DNA of 64,000 bases, from the NCBI GenBank assembly GCA_934746645.1, contig CAKVFE010000001.1:434001-498000 (forward strand), read 5' to 3'. The notes beneath the pieces are model-generated. The model did no database searches and was not told the origin of the DNA. It saw only the letters and a program-made list of their open reading frames with translations. Positions 37,053 to 47,020 of this stretch are shown here, piece by piece. The number at the start of each line of letters is the position of its first letter. The stretch's first letter is position 1. Origin of the DNA: an uncultured Clostridia bacterium. Its GTDB lineage: Bacteria; Bacillota; Clostridia; Christensenellales; UBA1242. The position numbers and the translations under genes are program-made.

Positions 37053-37773
37053 ATTCATCAATTTTTAGTAGTTGGTTCATTTTTCTAACATTAATACGAT
37101 ACTCATCGTTAGTAAATAGTTTAAATCTCTGACAATCATTTGGAGTAATCAAATAAATTCCATCTGTAGTTACATAATAAATATAATTAAACAATAATGT
37201 AAAATTATTATCTTCTACTTCTTTATTGTATACTTGTCTCACTTGTTCTGCATTCAACATTCCATTTGCCCTTACCAAATTTAGAATAATCAAAGATACA
37301 TTCTCACAATTTTTATAGTTACCATTATTTAGTTTATTTAATTTTTTATAAACCTCATGTCCATAATTTTCAACCATCCAATTTATATTATGTTTCCAAT
37401 CCAAAGTTGAAATCGCACAAATTCGATTGTCATTAACTATCAAATTCAAATCAACTTTATTGAAAATGTGTTTAGAATTGTTATTCTTTTGCTCTAAATA
37501 TTTTGAATAATCATAATTAATTTTTACCAATTCTTTTGTTATATCTTTAAGTAAAAAATCTATAGAAGCCTCACACTCTACAACTTCAAATCCACAGTTT
37601 CGGCTATCATTATAAATATCCGGCAAACTTAAATTTGTGTCATCACCAACATTCCACACATCATTTGGTGATATATAACTATCTACTAATTGAGTCGCAA
37701 ATACTTCCGAGCGAGTAGTAGTATTATTCCTAATCTCTTCAGTTTCTAAATATCGTTGATTTATCTTTATCAT
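37033..37773 (-). CDS. third gene of the type III restriction-modification operon, unknown function
   Basis: A 246-residue soluble protein. Its ATG overlaps the res stop codon (ATGA), so it is translationally coupled to the restriction subunit and likely part of the system. It contains LPDIYNDSRNCGFEVVECEAS (near residues 49-69 with one break), which looks like the core of a PD-(D/E)XK nuclease, but with E-x-E where E-x-K is usual. The rest is Asn/Lys-rich. A palindrome-rich terminator overlaps its end. I do not recognise the family. Candidate roles are a specificity, inhibitor or accessory nuclease subunit. Confidence 0.6.
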   Translation of the reverse strand: MIKINQRYLETEEIRNNTTTRSEVFATQLVDSYISPNDVWNVGDDTNLSLPDIYNDSRNCGFEVVECEASIDFLLKDITKELVKINYDYSKYLEQKNNNSKHIFNKVDLNLIVNDNRICAISTLDWKHNINWMVENYGHEVYKKLNKLNNGNYKNCENVSLIILNLVRANGMLNAEQVRQVYNKEVEDNNFTLLFNYIYYVTTDGIYLITPNDCQRFKLFTNDEYRINVRKMNQLLKIDEYKNDLQ

Positions 37774-39908
37774 CTATCCACTCTTTTTAAGAAATTTATA
37801 AATTGCTCTTTTGTGATATTTTTTTCTTCGCCATTAATTAATTGCGTTATATACCAAACATCTTCTTTTAAAACAGGCAAATAAAATATATATCCAGTAA
37901 TTTTAGACGCTTGTTTGTAACATTTTTTTAATTCCTCAAGTTTCATTTTATATTCCAAATCGTCAAACAATGCTGGCGTAGAATTCGAAATATTTACACT
38001 TTTTACTTCAAATATATGAATTCTATCATATGAATCTTTCAAAATAAAATCAGGATATGAAGAATGAATGCCATTTAAATAATATTCAAATTTTAAATTT
38101 GAATTGAAAATATAATTTTTTCCCCATAGATATTTCGGACATGCATTTAATTTGACTGGTTCAATTTCATTAAACAAATTTATTTTACCAGCATTGGGAT
38201 TGTTTTTCCCTACAATTATTTTCTTTGTAACTCGAGCCGAAAAATCAGCATTGTCTTGAGTTGAAACATCCTTTAATATGTTAGCCCATTCTCGTTCCGC
38301 ATCACTATCGAACGAAAATTTATCCTTACCATCATTTCGTTTCCAAACCCAATCTGAAATATTGACATAATTACCATAATCAATATAATTTGAAACAATA
38401 GGAAATGAGTTTTCTATAACATTATTTGATTCATCTCTTGAGATTTCCATACTTTGCGCATAATCACAGTTAAATTTGTCATTTTCTTGTTTGATTTTAT
38501 CAAGGTTTTCAGTAAATTTCAACCATTTCTCATACGTATCTGAGTATTCATAACATAAACTTTTGATAGAATTATCTGATTTATTTATATTTTTATATAA
38601 TGAGAATATGTCGTTATAAGTTGTTGTTTGTGGTTGATTTTCTAGAAAGTTTTTTAAATCAAAGTTTTTTTTATTTGTTAATGATTTTAATTTAGTAGTT
38701 TTAATTTTAATATTTTCTGTTATATCTGTTGTTTCATCCCACAATTTTACATTAAAGATTTTTTTCCTTTCTTTAGGCATTATACCCCAAATCCATGCAG
38801 TTGTTGCCAAAGTTTGAGCTTCAACGCTAAGATTTTCAAAATCAAGAAGTCTAGGGTTTCTTCTTACTCTACCCATTACTTGTTCATCTAATTGTGCACT
38901 ATTGGTATCCCTAACTTGATAAAGCATACAAGCTCGTGGGATATCCCAACCTTCAGAAATAACCATCTTAAAGATAATAATATCTATCGTAGATGTGTTT
39001 TCTTTTGCATAATCTTTCCATTTATCTACTGGCAATTTTTTAGCTTTAAATACATCGTTTGTGTCGCAATTTTTATCATTATCAACTATTAACATCCATT
39101 TTAAATCTTGATGTTCTGCTTTATTTAGTTCTGGCATGATTAAGTTATTTATTTCATAATCTGCCTTATCTTTGTTTGAAATTTGAATAATTAAACAAGG
39201 GTTAACTCCTAACATATTTCTATAATTATCCTTAATCTCTTCAAACTTGCATATTGCATTAGCAACCGTTTCATTATCGTCGCCCATTTCAATGTGTTTA
39301 ATTAGTTTTGCATTAACAGCATCTTCATCAGTTATTTCAACATCTGGATTTTGTCCACGCTTTAAATTCGGAGTTGCAGAAAAGTTAATAGTTTTTGAAA
39401 ATATTGTAGCCTTTATACTATCTAGGTTTTTGGTCGCAATATGACATTCATCTTTTATTAAATAAATTTTTTTACCTAACCCACCAAAAAATCCATCTAA
39501 TGTAAGTGTCTGCAAAAAATTTTCCATAGCCCCCTGCATTAGACGACCACCTTTTTTAAATAAATCACGGGGTAGAAGATAAACATTATGACCGGTAGGA
39601 ATAAATAATCTTTCTTCACCAGACATATTTGTATTGATTAAGTAGGGATTTATATTAGAGAAATTTCCGTTATATTTATATTGACAAAATTTTTCATAAT
39701 TCTGTTTAGCTAAATCGCCTTTTGAAAGAGTAGAAACAAGAAATACTATGTTATTTGACTTTTCTAATACTTGATTCATTAAATCAGCCATCATATAGGT
39801 TTTTCCACTACCAGTTGGAGCTCTAAATGTTAGTTCATCTTGTGTTTCTATTTTTTGAATCAGTTTTGCAACTGCACCATTTTGAAGGTCAATAATTTCT
39901 TGAAGCAT
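37770..39908 (-). CDS. res: type III restriction enzyme, helicase-nuclease subunit Res
   Basis: A 712-residue SF2 helicase with a C-terminal nuclease: Walker A RAPTGSGKTYMM (about 29-40), DECH motif in LIKDECHIATK (near 155), helicase motif VI QVMGRVRRNPR (near 345), and a PD-(D/E)XK nuclease core YPDFI then HIFEVKSV near 640-660. It cuts DNA after ATP-driven communication between two Mod-bound sites. It is shorter than the well-known EcoP1I/EcoP15I Res subunits. It overlaps mod by one base (TAATG) and the third gene by four. Confidence 0.92.
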   Translation of the reverse strand: MLQEIIDLQNGAVAKLIQKIETQDELTFRAPTGSGKTYMMADLMNQVLEKSNNIVFLVSTLSKGDLAKQNYEKFCQYKYNGNFSNINPYLINTNMSGEERLFIPTGHNVYLLPRDLFKKGGRLMQGAMENFLQTLTLDGFFGGLGKKIYLIKDECHIATKNLDSIKATIFSKTINFSATPNLKRGQNPDVEITDEDAVNAKLIKHIEMGDDNETVANAICKFEEIKDNYRNMLGVNPCLIIQISNKDKADYEINNLIMPELNKAEHQDLKWMLIVDNDKNCDTNDVFKAKKLPVDKWKDYAKENTSTIDIIIFKMVISEGWDIPRACMLYQVRDTNSAQLDEQVMGRVRRNPRLLDFENLSVEAQTLATTAWIWGIMPKERKKIFNVKLWDETTDITENIKIKTTKLKSLTNKKNFDLKNFLENQPQTTTYNDIFSLYKNINKSDNSIKSLCYEYSDTYEKWLKFTENLDKIKQENDKFNCDYAQSMEISRDESNNVIENSFPIVSNYIDYGNYVNISDWVWKRNDGKDKFSFDSDAEREWANILKDVSTQDNADFSARVTKKIIVGKNNPNAGKINLFNEIEPVKLNACPKYLWGKNYIFNSNLKFEYYLNGIHSSYPDFILKDSYDRIHIFEVKSVNISNSTPALFDDLEYKMKLEELKKCYKQASKITGYIFYLPVLKEDVWYITQLINGEEKNITKEQFINFLKRVDR

Positions 39909-41539
39909 TACTTATCCTCCATTCGTTTTTTATACTCGGCATCATTTTCCATGTACTTTTGAGTGCCTTCAAAATTTGAACAAACCCATTCAACCTTTTC
40001 TTTTATTGTATTAAATTTTGTCTGATTATATAAAGTTTCATCAATTACGTCAAAAGGGGTTTTACCTTCTGCTTTTTCAAAATTTGCAACAGACTTTATT
40101 TCATAAACATCAAGATTATTACCATATGGAGTGTTCTTTTTTATCCATTCAAAATCTTTTGTTCCATCATAACAACTTCCAGTCATAATTCTTTTCAATC
40201 TTTTACTTGTTACATCCTTAACAACCCCATTAGGAGTAGAAGTGGTAATTTCATTATTTGTGCATAAAATAAATTGTCTATTTCCATTATCGTCTTTGTT
40301 TAAATCTAATACTGCTTGACCTGTAGTGCCACTACCTGCAAAGAAATCTAAAACAAGAGCATTTGTATTTGGATGTAAGTTAATACACCATTTAACTAAA
40401 TCAATAGGCTTAGGGTTATCAAACATATTTTTCCCGATAATTTCACTTAATTGTGTTGTTCCTGTTGCATTCAAATATTTATCTAACCAATCTTTCCATG
40501 GCTGATATTTATTTGTATCATCACCCTCAGCATAGTAGTGTTTAATAGAAACTATTCCATTATTTGAAATCACTAAATCTTGAGAATCAGTTAAAAATTT
40601 CTTTTTAGACCACATCCATCTTCCAGCATCTCCCTTATGGTCTGCGGGCAAATACTCAACATCTTCTTCTGATTCTCTTTCTAATAGCATTCTGCCATCT
40701 TTTGTTTTATATATTGGATACCACAAATTAGGACGAGCTGTTCTCGTTCCGTGAGGACCGTTATCTTGTAATGGAACCAAGTAATAATCTCCACGCTCAT
40801 CGTGATATGGATATCTCTTTGTTCCAACAATATTTTTTGTAAAATGTGAATCATTGGATCTCACATATATCAAGAGATAATCATATAATTTTTGCAATTC
40901 ATGGTCAGATTTTGTTGTCTTTGAAGAAACTGTTTTTCTTGGACAACTTGCGACAAAATTACTTTCTTCAAAAATTTCATCCATTAAACATTTAATGTAT
41001 GCTTCATTTTTATCATCAATTGAAACAAATATAATTCCTCTTTCAGATAGTAGTTGTTTTGCCAATACCAATCTAGGATACATCATTGAAAGTAAATTAT
41101 CTCTTGTTAACGCATTGTCATAATTTGTTTGAGCAAATTCACCCATACTATCTTTTCCATAAGGTGGGTCAATATAGATAACATCAATCATACCTCGATA
41201 TGAAACAAGTAAATTCAATAAGGCATCATAATTATCACCAATAATAAGTTTATGTGTAATACCATTTTCACTAGTCTTAAAACTTAATTCATTATTTTTT
41301 GATAAATATTTAATCGCATTGTCAAATTTTTCAATTCTTTTGTCAAAATGCAACCCCGTCCTTTTATATGTTGTGCCTAATTCAGCTATTGCAATAGCTT
41401 CTGTCAGAGTATCGGCTTGATTAATCAACTTTATCAATAAATTCGCATTGCTTTGTTCAATTATTTTATCTTCTACTCTACGATTTATGTCTGTAATTAA
41501 ATCAAGTTTACTTTGTTTCAAATTAATAGTTTCTATCAT
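39908..41539 (-). CDS. mod: type III restriction-modification methyltransferase subunit Mod
   Basis: A 543-residue adenine-N6 DNA methyltransferase, beta-class: catalytic motif DPPYG near residue 126 comes before the SAM motif DFFAGSGTTGQ near residue 396, with a target-recognition region between. It sets the recognition sequence for both methylation and restriction. The start has AAGGTGG upstream. A palindrome lies just ahead. No simple-sequence phase-variation tract was seen in the gene. The recognition sequence cannot be read from the protein. Confidence 0.93.
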   Translation of the reverse strand: MIETINLKQSKLDLITDINRRVEDKIIEQSNANLLIKLINQADTLTEAIAIAELGTTYKRTGLHFDKRIEKFDNAIKYLSKNNELSFKTSENGITHKLIIGDNYDALLNLLVSYRGMIDVIYIDPPYGKDSMGEFAQTNYDNALTRDNLLSMMYPRLVLAKQLLSERGIIFVSIDDKNEAYIKCLMDEIFEESNFVASCPRKTVSSKTTKSDHELQKLYDYLLIYVRSNDSHFTKNIVGTKRYPYHDERGDYYLVPLQDNGPHGTRTARPNLWYPIYKTKDGRMLLERESEEDVEYLPADHKGDAGRWMWSKKKFLTDSQDLVISNNGIVSIKHYYAEGDDTNKYQPWKDWLDKYLNATGTTQLSEIIGKNMFDNPKPIDLVKWCINLHPNTNALVLDFFAGSGTTGQAVLDLNKDDNGNRQFILCTNNEITTSTPNGVVKDVTSKRLKRIMTGSCYDGTKDFEWIKKNTPYGNNLDVYEIKSVANFEKAEGKTPFDVIDETLYNQTKFNTIKEKVEWVCSNFEGTQKYMENDAEYKKRMEDK

Positions 41540-41579
41540 TATTTTACCACCTTATCAATGAACAAGCGCAAACTGATTC

Positions 41580-41608
41580 TGTTCATCAATTGATTTAATT
41601 GATGAACA
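41580..41608. promoter_or_regulatory. palindromic operator-like site upstream of mod
   Basis: Perfect 12-bp arms TGTTCATCAATT and AATTGATGAACA around 5 bases. Partial copies of the same word (ATGAACA at about 41558, ATGTTCAT at about 41630) flank it. It lies about 45 bp before the mod start with no T run, so a regulator-binding site is more likely than a terminator. Confidence 0.6.
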
Positions 41609-41717
41609 TAGGCTGTAAACATGTTCATAAAATAAGTGTTAATAGTACATATTGAGAATTTATTTTAACAATTTTGACTTTTATTAAATTTTTTGCTAAA
41701 CTATATGTTATAAAAGC

Positions 41718-41750
41718 GTCCACTGATTAAATCAATCAATGGACATTTTT
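41718..41750. terminator. bidirectional terminator after the tyrosine recombinase
   Basis: Arms GTCCACTGATT and AATCAATGGAC (one mismatch) around 5 bases, with T-rich sequence on both outer sides. It separates the recombinase gene end from mod. Confidence 0.7.
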
Positions 41751-42666
41751 ATTCTAAATTTTTTGCAAGTTTATTCATCATTAGTTGTTTATGTTCAAAC
41801 ATAGAATGGACATATCTATTTAATGTTATATTTGTGTTTTTATGACCTAATATTTCAGATAAAGTTTTTACATCCATTCCACACTCCAAAGCACGAGTTG
41901 CGAATGTGTGTCTAAGAGAATGGAAACCTTTATGTTCAATATCTAATTTTTTGAGTAATAATTCAAACGAACGTTGGTAAGAGCGAATAGCAACGGGCTT
42001 ATCAAAATCCGCAATTAAATAATCACAATATGAGCTTTCTTTTAAATCTTTTAAAAATTTCAAAATCTGTTTAGGCAGAGGTATTATTCTATTTGAAGCT
42101 TGTGTTTTGGGGCTTTCTATAAGCCTACCACCTGAAGTATCATGACAAGTTTTTGAAATATACATAAGTGATTTATTAAAATCAATGTCTGTAAATTTAA
42201 GTGCCAAGAGTTCACCAAGTCGTAAACCTGTGTAAAGACATATAATAATACCATATAGTTTTTTCTTTTTACTTTGCATACAAAATGACTCTATCTTCTT
42301 TTGTTCTGAGATACTAAAACAATAAACTTGCTTTTCAGTTGTTCTAGGACGAACAATCTTATTGCCGATATACACTTTTGTGTATTCAAGCATATATGCA
42401 GTTTTAAGCGAGCACTGTATGACAGAAATTATACAATTTACAGTATTTACTGATAGCCCTTTCATTGTTCTTAAATTTCCATTATTAAGTAAATCTGAAA
42501 CAAATTTTTGTATTGTGCTAGGTGTTAAGTCATTTAGTTCATAATTTCCAATTGCACCCGTTATATGCTTATCTATTAATTGAGAATATCTCTCAAAAGT
42601 CCTTATTTTACAAGTGGGTTTTATGTAATTGTTTAACCACTCATTTAACCAATCTTTATAAATCAT
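41749..42666 (-). CDS. tyrosine recombinase / integrase
   Basis: A 305-residue phage-integrase-family recombinase. It has an N-terminal SAM-like core-binding domain (residues about 1-95) and a catalytic domain with Arg in YTGLRLGELLAL near 150, HSLRHTFATRA near 244, LGHKNTNITLNRY with His near 268 and the nucleophile Tyr near 281. It is probably the integrase that brought in the neighbouring restriction-modification block. I could not find a paired attachment repeat. The start has AGGAG upstream. A role in local inversion is possible but no inverted gene segments are seen. Confidence 0.93.
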   Translation of the reverse strand: MIYKDWLNEWLNNYIKPTCKIRTFERYSQLIDKHITGAIGNYELNDLTPSTIQKFVSDLLNNGNLRTMKGLSVNTVNCIISVIQCSLKTAYMLEYTKVYIGNKIVRPRTTEKQVYCFSISEQKKIESFCMQSKKKKLYGIIICLYTGLRLGELLALKFTDIDFNKSLMYISKTCHDTSGGRLIESPKTQASNRIIPLPKQILKFLKDLKESSYCDYLIADFDKPVAIRSYQRSFELLLKKLDIEHKGFHSLRHTFATRALECGMDVKTLSEILGHKNTNITLNRYVHSMFEHKQLMMNKLAKNLE

Positions 42667-42984
42667 TTTATCTTCTCCTATATATAAATATCACTGTTGG
42701 CAGAACATAGATAATTATAAAACATTTTCATTGTATAAATATTAAAACGATAAATAAAAATCTCTAAATATCATTTAAATGTGTGTTTAACTAATTAAGA
42801 GATAATAAAAAAACACTCTAACTTTTCCAAGTTAAAGTGCTAATTATTTGTATAGTTCAAACAGTATTGTCTAACTCATAGAGAGTTTTTTCTTTTTTAA
42901 TTTAATACTAATACTTTTTATAATTAAATTAATATAGTTAATATTTTAATAATTAATATCTTCAATAGAATATATTTAGATTAA
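42667..42984. other. intergenic region between helicase and integrase, with a terminator
   Basis: AT-rich sequence that holds the helicase terminator at 42813-42840 (minus strand arms GCACTTTAACTT and AAGTTAGAGTG around GGAA, then a run of T). Nothing else is supported. Confidence 0.65.
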
Positions 42985-45900
42985 TTATTTAGCAGTGTTA
43001 AGTTGTTTTTCGATTTTATCAATCTTTTTCTTGATAGCATTGATAACTTTAGTCTTATTTAACCACCAATCTCTACTCCATACTCTATAGATATTCCAGC
43101 CACGGCTTTGCATAAATGTTGGGTGATATACATCTCTTTCTAGGATACTATCACTACTATCTGCTGCCGAATAATCAAATTCGATACCTAATAAGTATTT
43201 ATCTTTACGCTTATTGTATATAGCTAGTGGAAGTTTGTAGTTAGCGTTACCAATATTTTTCTCAACTGTATAACCTTCTGCTTTCAACAATTGTTCCATC
43301 TCGCAAACCATTTTGCCATTTAAATCATCAGTTTGTAGTTGTTTGTCTGGCAATAAGTTTTCCAAAATAATTGAAGTTTCTAGTTTGTTACCACTTGAAA
43401 CAGCTCTTACATATTTTAGATATTCCTTAAATAGTTTTGGTCCCATATTCTTAGAACCTGCCACATTAAGTTCTTCTGGTTCGATACTTGTAACAATGTA
43501 TATCTTTTGTTTTGCTCTGGTAATAGCAACATTTAGACGGTTTTCGCCACCCTCGTTGGATAGTGAACCAAATCTTGCAACTACTTTACCATATTCGTTT
43601 TGAGCATAACCTGTTGAGAAGATAATGATATCACGCTCATCACCTTGTACATTTTCTAGGTTTTTAATAAACAAACTTACATCTTCGCCATTTTCTTTTC
43701 TATTGCGTTCTAGTAGTAAAGCAGTCTTAAATTCTGGGTCTTTACTTTCCAACTTATCAATTTCGTCTTCAATAGCATTTTCTTGGTCGATATTGAAAGT
43801 AATAATACCAATAGTACCAGTACGCTTTTTATCTTTCAACAATTTTGCAAGTAAGTTGGCTACTGTTTGGGCTTCTTTTTCGTTTTTAGTACCTATCCAC
43901 TTACCATCAACTTTGATACGCTCAATAGGACTTTCTTTACTGTTTTTAGAAATATCTGGAGCAATCTGCAACTTTTTACTATAGAAAGCATAGTTGCTAA
44001 AGTTGATTAATGCTTCACTTCTACTACGATAGTGGTATGTAAGATTGCTACTATAATATCTACTTGTAGCAAGGTCTAGCAAACTTTCTACTTCCAATGC
44101 AGCTTGTGTAGAATAATCCAAATCGTCCAAATCTTCATTACCCATATAACGCTTCAAGAAAGTTGCTGTTGGTCTTAATTGTTTGCTATCTCCGGCAACA
44201 ATAATATGTTTGCCACGATAGATACAAGGAAGTGTATTTTCAACAAATACTTGTGAAGCTTCATCAAATACAACATAATCAAACATTTCACGCTCAAGTG
44301 GCAATATCTGACTTGCAATTTCTGGACTTAGTAAGAAGCAAGGGAACAATTTTAATAGATAATCTTCATATACTTGCATACATTTTCTTATTGGCCATAG
44401 ATTTTGTTGTTTTGATATTTGATACAAGAAGTTTTTGCTCTTTTCTGGGTTTTGATTAAAGAACTCTTTATACTCATTTGCATTTTTCTCATAACACAAA
44501 CGCTTATTAAGTGTTAGTTGTTCTTCTTTCAAACTTATAATTCTGTTACGGATATTAGCAAAATCGGCAAGTTTAGAAAGTTCTTCTTTATGTTCATTTT
44601 CCAAACTTATAATTTCGTTGTAAGTTCTAAATACAGTTATTTTATTAACTATATATTTAAAGCTCTTATAGTTTTCACTATTCTTATATGCAAACTTTAA
44701 GATTGCTTTTTCAGACTCAGTAAGTTCGCTTAAGCACATATTGATATCTCTAATTTCAACATAATCACTTAAAGCGTTACTTAACATTTTTAAGTACATT
44801 GTGTTGCCAGATACAATGTTGTCAAGTGTCAACAAATATCCCTTAGGCTCTAACACTTTTTTCAATACTTCATATCCAGCAATATATTGTTTAAGGTCTT
44901 CCAAAGTATCATTGAATGTACTTTCGATTTCTTTTTCAATCTTGTTGGTTTTATGTTTTACAAATGGGTACATTGGCAATACAACATGACTTACATTAAG
45001 TTTTGCATATAGTGAAGGATGTTGTGTTGTAGCAATATATTTTGTTAAAGGTGCATAATTGATATCTTCACTATCATTATGTTCTAGATAATAACTCAAA
45101 ATATCTCTTGCATAAGGGCGTTTGGTCATATCAAATGGTATAAACTTATTGGATACTGCACTCTTAATAAGATTTTGAGCTTGGCTTAATGTATGAATAT
45201 CAATGTCACTCTTAATATAGTCAATCAATGGATTGATTTGTTTTTTCTCTAGGAATTTATAGTACAAATCATCTTTTTTCTTATCTTTAATAAGTTTTTG
45301 AGCTTCAGATATTTCGTTAAAGTCCATATCCATAAGTTCTTTTGATTGAAGCATATCTTTATAGATAGCATAGTCTTTACTATTTTTACCTATAATTTCG
45401 CTATTGGCATACATTTGTTGTAAAGTCAAACCAAATGGTTGTTGTTCGAACAAAATGTTATTGATTGTATCAAGTTCGGCACTTTCAACATCAATTTGGT
45501 TTTGCAAAGCGTGAAATTTATCCAAAGATGCAGTTTCTTCAATTTGCATTATAGCATCGTGTTCTTGCTTTGCTTTTTGATAAAATTCGGATTTAGCTTT
45601 ATCACTATCAGCTATCAACATAGCTTTTTGGTTAAGGTTGGCAAGACGGTTGTAAACAACATCTAGTGCTGCCTTTTTCTGACTTACTACCAAAACTTTT
45701 TTACCCTTTGTAAGAGCGTCAGTAATAACATTAACTATAGTCTGACTTTTACCAGTTCCCGGTGGTCCATAGATAACCATATTAAAGTTTTTATTAAGGT
45801 CTTTTATGGTTTCTTGTTGAGCATAGTCTAAAGAACTTACTGGGAAAATATCTGTAGATATCTTCTTAGACTTTTTAGGTTGTTTGGTAAACAAAAGTTC

Positions 45901-46782
45901 TTCTATAGCTGGAGTTGTAAGTTGTTTCTTTTCCAAAACTTCATAGTCATTGTATATACTATTGGTCAATGGGAATCTACCCAAAACACAATAGTTTTCA
46001 ACTTCCAAACTATTAGCTTTAACTTTTGTTATTGCTTCAAATGGTACAAATTCGGTTTTTGGAGTGTATCTAATATTGATATCAAATTTCTTTAAATAGT
46101 TGATAACATCTTCAACATTCTTTAATCCACTAGATTTTAAGTCGTCAAACTCTGTTTCTAGGTCATCAATATTTAAATGTTTTTGTGTCGCATAAGCAAA
46201 CAATAATACTTTATTAAGTTTTATAAGTTCGTTGGACAACAACTCTATAGTAGCTGTAGTATCATTTTCAATATTGATAGTAACTGGGAACAATATTAAT
46301 GGAGCTCTAACTTCTAGGTCTTTTCCGATATATCCTTCTACAAATGGATAACCAACATAAAGCTCGTATCTACCTGTTTCACGCTCAAACTCTTCCATTT
46401 CACGCTTTAATTGTTTTAAACAATTAATTTCGTGCATCATAGTACGCTTTAGTTCTTGCTTCTTAACTCTTTCTATCTTTAGGTAGTCAGTCTTTTCTTC
46501 GCCAGATTCGTCTACAAAAGTTGTCTTATACTTTGACAATTTCTTTTCAACATTTAAGTTGTTGTAGATAAAATCTTTTTCGCCTTTACCAATAACTTCA
46601 AAATCTAGTTTTTTGCCAGACCATAAAAAGTCTACCAAAGAGCTTGCAATCTTTTCGTCTTTTGCAAACAAATTGCCTAAGTCATAACTAAATTTGTTGG
46701 TAACTTTTTTAGAATAAAGACTTCTATTTTTACCACTAATTTCTATCAATCTTTGTTTGTAATGTTTGTATATTTTACTCAT
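42985..46782 (-). CDS. SF1 DNA helicase with C-terminal Vsr/MTES_1575-like nuclease domain
   Basis: A 1265-residue protein. It begins with a DUF4011-like region, then an SF1 helicase of the DNA2/NAM7 kind: Walker A YGPPGTGKSQTIVN near 340, a long helical insertion, VFDEASQV near 842, AGDSKQLRPT and the late motifs NVQGDERDIIIFS and NVAITRAKQKIYIV. The last 90 residues (LLGIEFDYSAADSSDS, GWNIYRVWSRDWW) match the Vsr-like endonuclease domain usually attached to such helicases. These fusions are common in accessory regions and are suspected defence proteins. The start has AGAAGG. It is a single-gene unit with its own terminator. Confidence 0.85.
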   Translation of the reverse strand: MSKIYKHYKQRLIEISGKNRSLYSKKVTNKFSYDLGNLFAKDEKIASSLVDFLWSGKKLDFEVIGKGEKDFIYNNLNVEKKLSKYKTTFVDESGEEKTDYLKIERVKKQELKRTMMHEINCLKQLKREMEEFERETGRYELYVGYPFVEGYIGKDLEVRAPLILFPVTINIENDTTATIELLSNELIKLNKVLLFAYATQKHLNIDDLETEFDDLKSSGLKNVEDVINYLKKFDINIRYTPKTEFVPFEAITKVKANSLEVENYCVLGRFPLTNSIYNDYEVLEKKQLTTPAIEELLFTKQPKKSKKISTDIFPVSSLDYAQQETIKDLNKNFNMVIYGPPGTGKSQTIVNVITDALTKGKKVLVVSQKKAALDVVYNRLANLNQKAMLIADSDKAKSEFYQKAKQEHDAIMQIEETASLDKFHALQNQIDVESAELDTINNILFEQQPFGLTLQQMYANSEIIGKNSKDYAIYKDMLQSKELMDMDFNEISEAQKLIKDKKKDDLYYKFLEKKQINPLIDYIKSDIDIHTLSQAQNLIKSAVSNKFIPFDMTKRPYARDILSYYLEHNDSEDINYAPLTKYIATTQHPSLYAKLNVSHVVLPMYPFVKHKTNKIEKEIESTFNDTLEDLKQYIAGYEVLKKVLEPKGYLLTLDNIVSGNTMYLKMLSNALSDYVEIRDINMCLSELTESEKAILKFAYKNSENYKSFKYIVNKITVFRTYNEIISLENEHKEELSKLADFANIRNRIISLKEEQLTLNKRLCYEKNANEYKEFFNQNPEKSKNFLYQISKQQNLWPIRKCMQVYEDYLLKLFPCFLLSPEIASQILPLEREMFDYVVFDEASQVFVENTLPCIYRGKHIIVAGDSKQLRPTATFLKRYMGNEDLDDLDYSTQAALEVESLLDLATSRYYSSNLTYHYRSRSEALINFSNYAFYSKKLQIAPDISKNSKESPIERIKVDGKWIGTKNEKEAQTVANLLAKLLKDKKRTGTIGIITFNIDQENAIEDEIDKLESKDPEFKTALLLERNRKENGEDVSLFIKNLENVQGDERDIIIFSTGYAQNEYGKVVARFGSLSNEGGENRLNVAITRAKQKIYIVTSIEPEELNVAGSKNMGPKLFKEYLKYVRAVSSGNKLETSIILENLLPDKQLQTDDLNGKMVCEMEQLLKAEGYTVEKNIGNANYKLPLAIYNKRKDKYLLGIEFDYSAADSSDSILERDVYHPTFMQSRGWNIYRVWSRDWWLNKTKVINAIKKKIDKIEKQLNTAK

Positions 46783-46934
46783 AATTTACCTTCTAATTTA
46801 TCTTCCAAAAAAATATTAGCACATATATCAAAAAAAATAAAGAATTAAAATATTATAAAATACAATAAATAATCTTAAATAAAAACATTATACAACATTT
46901 ATTGCACTCTATAATTAAAAATAAGCAATACAAA

Positions 46935-46962
46935 AGACCCTATCTATAATGATAGAGTCTTC
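46935..46962 (-). terminator. intrinsic terminator of rnr
   Basis: On the minus strand AGACTCTATC and GATAGGGTCT pair (one wobble) around 6 bases, then TTTT. Confidence 0.78.
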
Positions 46963-47020
46963 TATATTATCAAATTTAACTTCTTATCAAAATCTTTTAA
47001 AGATTGTAATATCGCAACAA

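Noticed and set aside
36105..42666. A defined integrated element with direct attachment repeats
   Set aside because: A tyrosine recombinase is present, but I could not find matching repeats at the block edges, so no boundaries are claimed.
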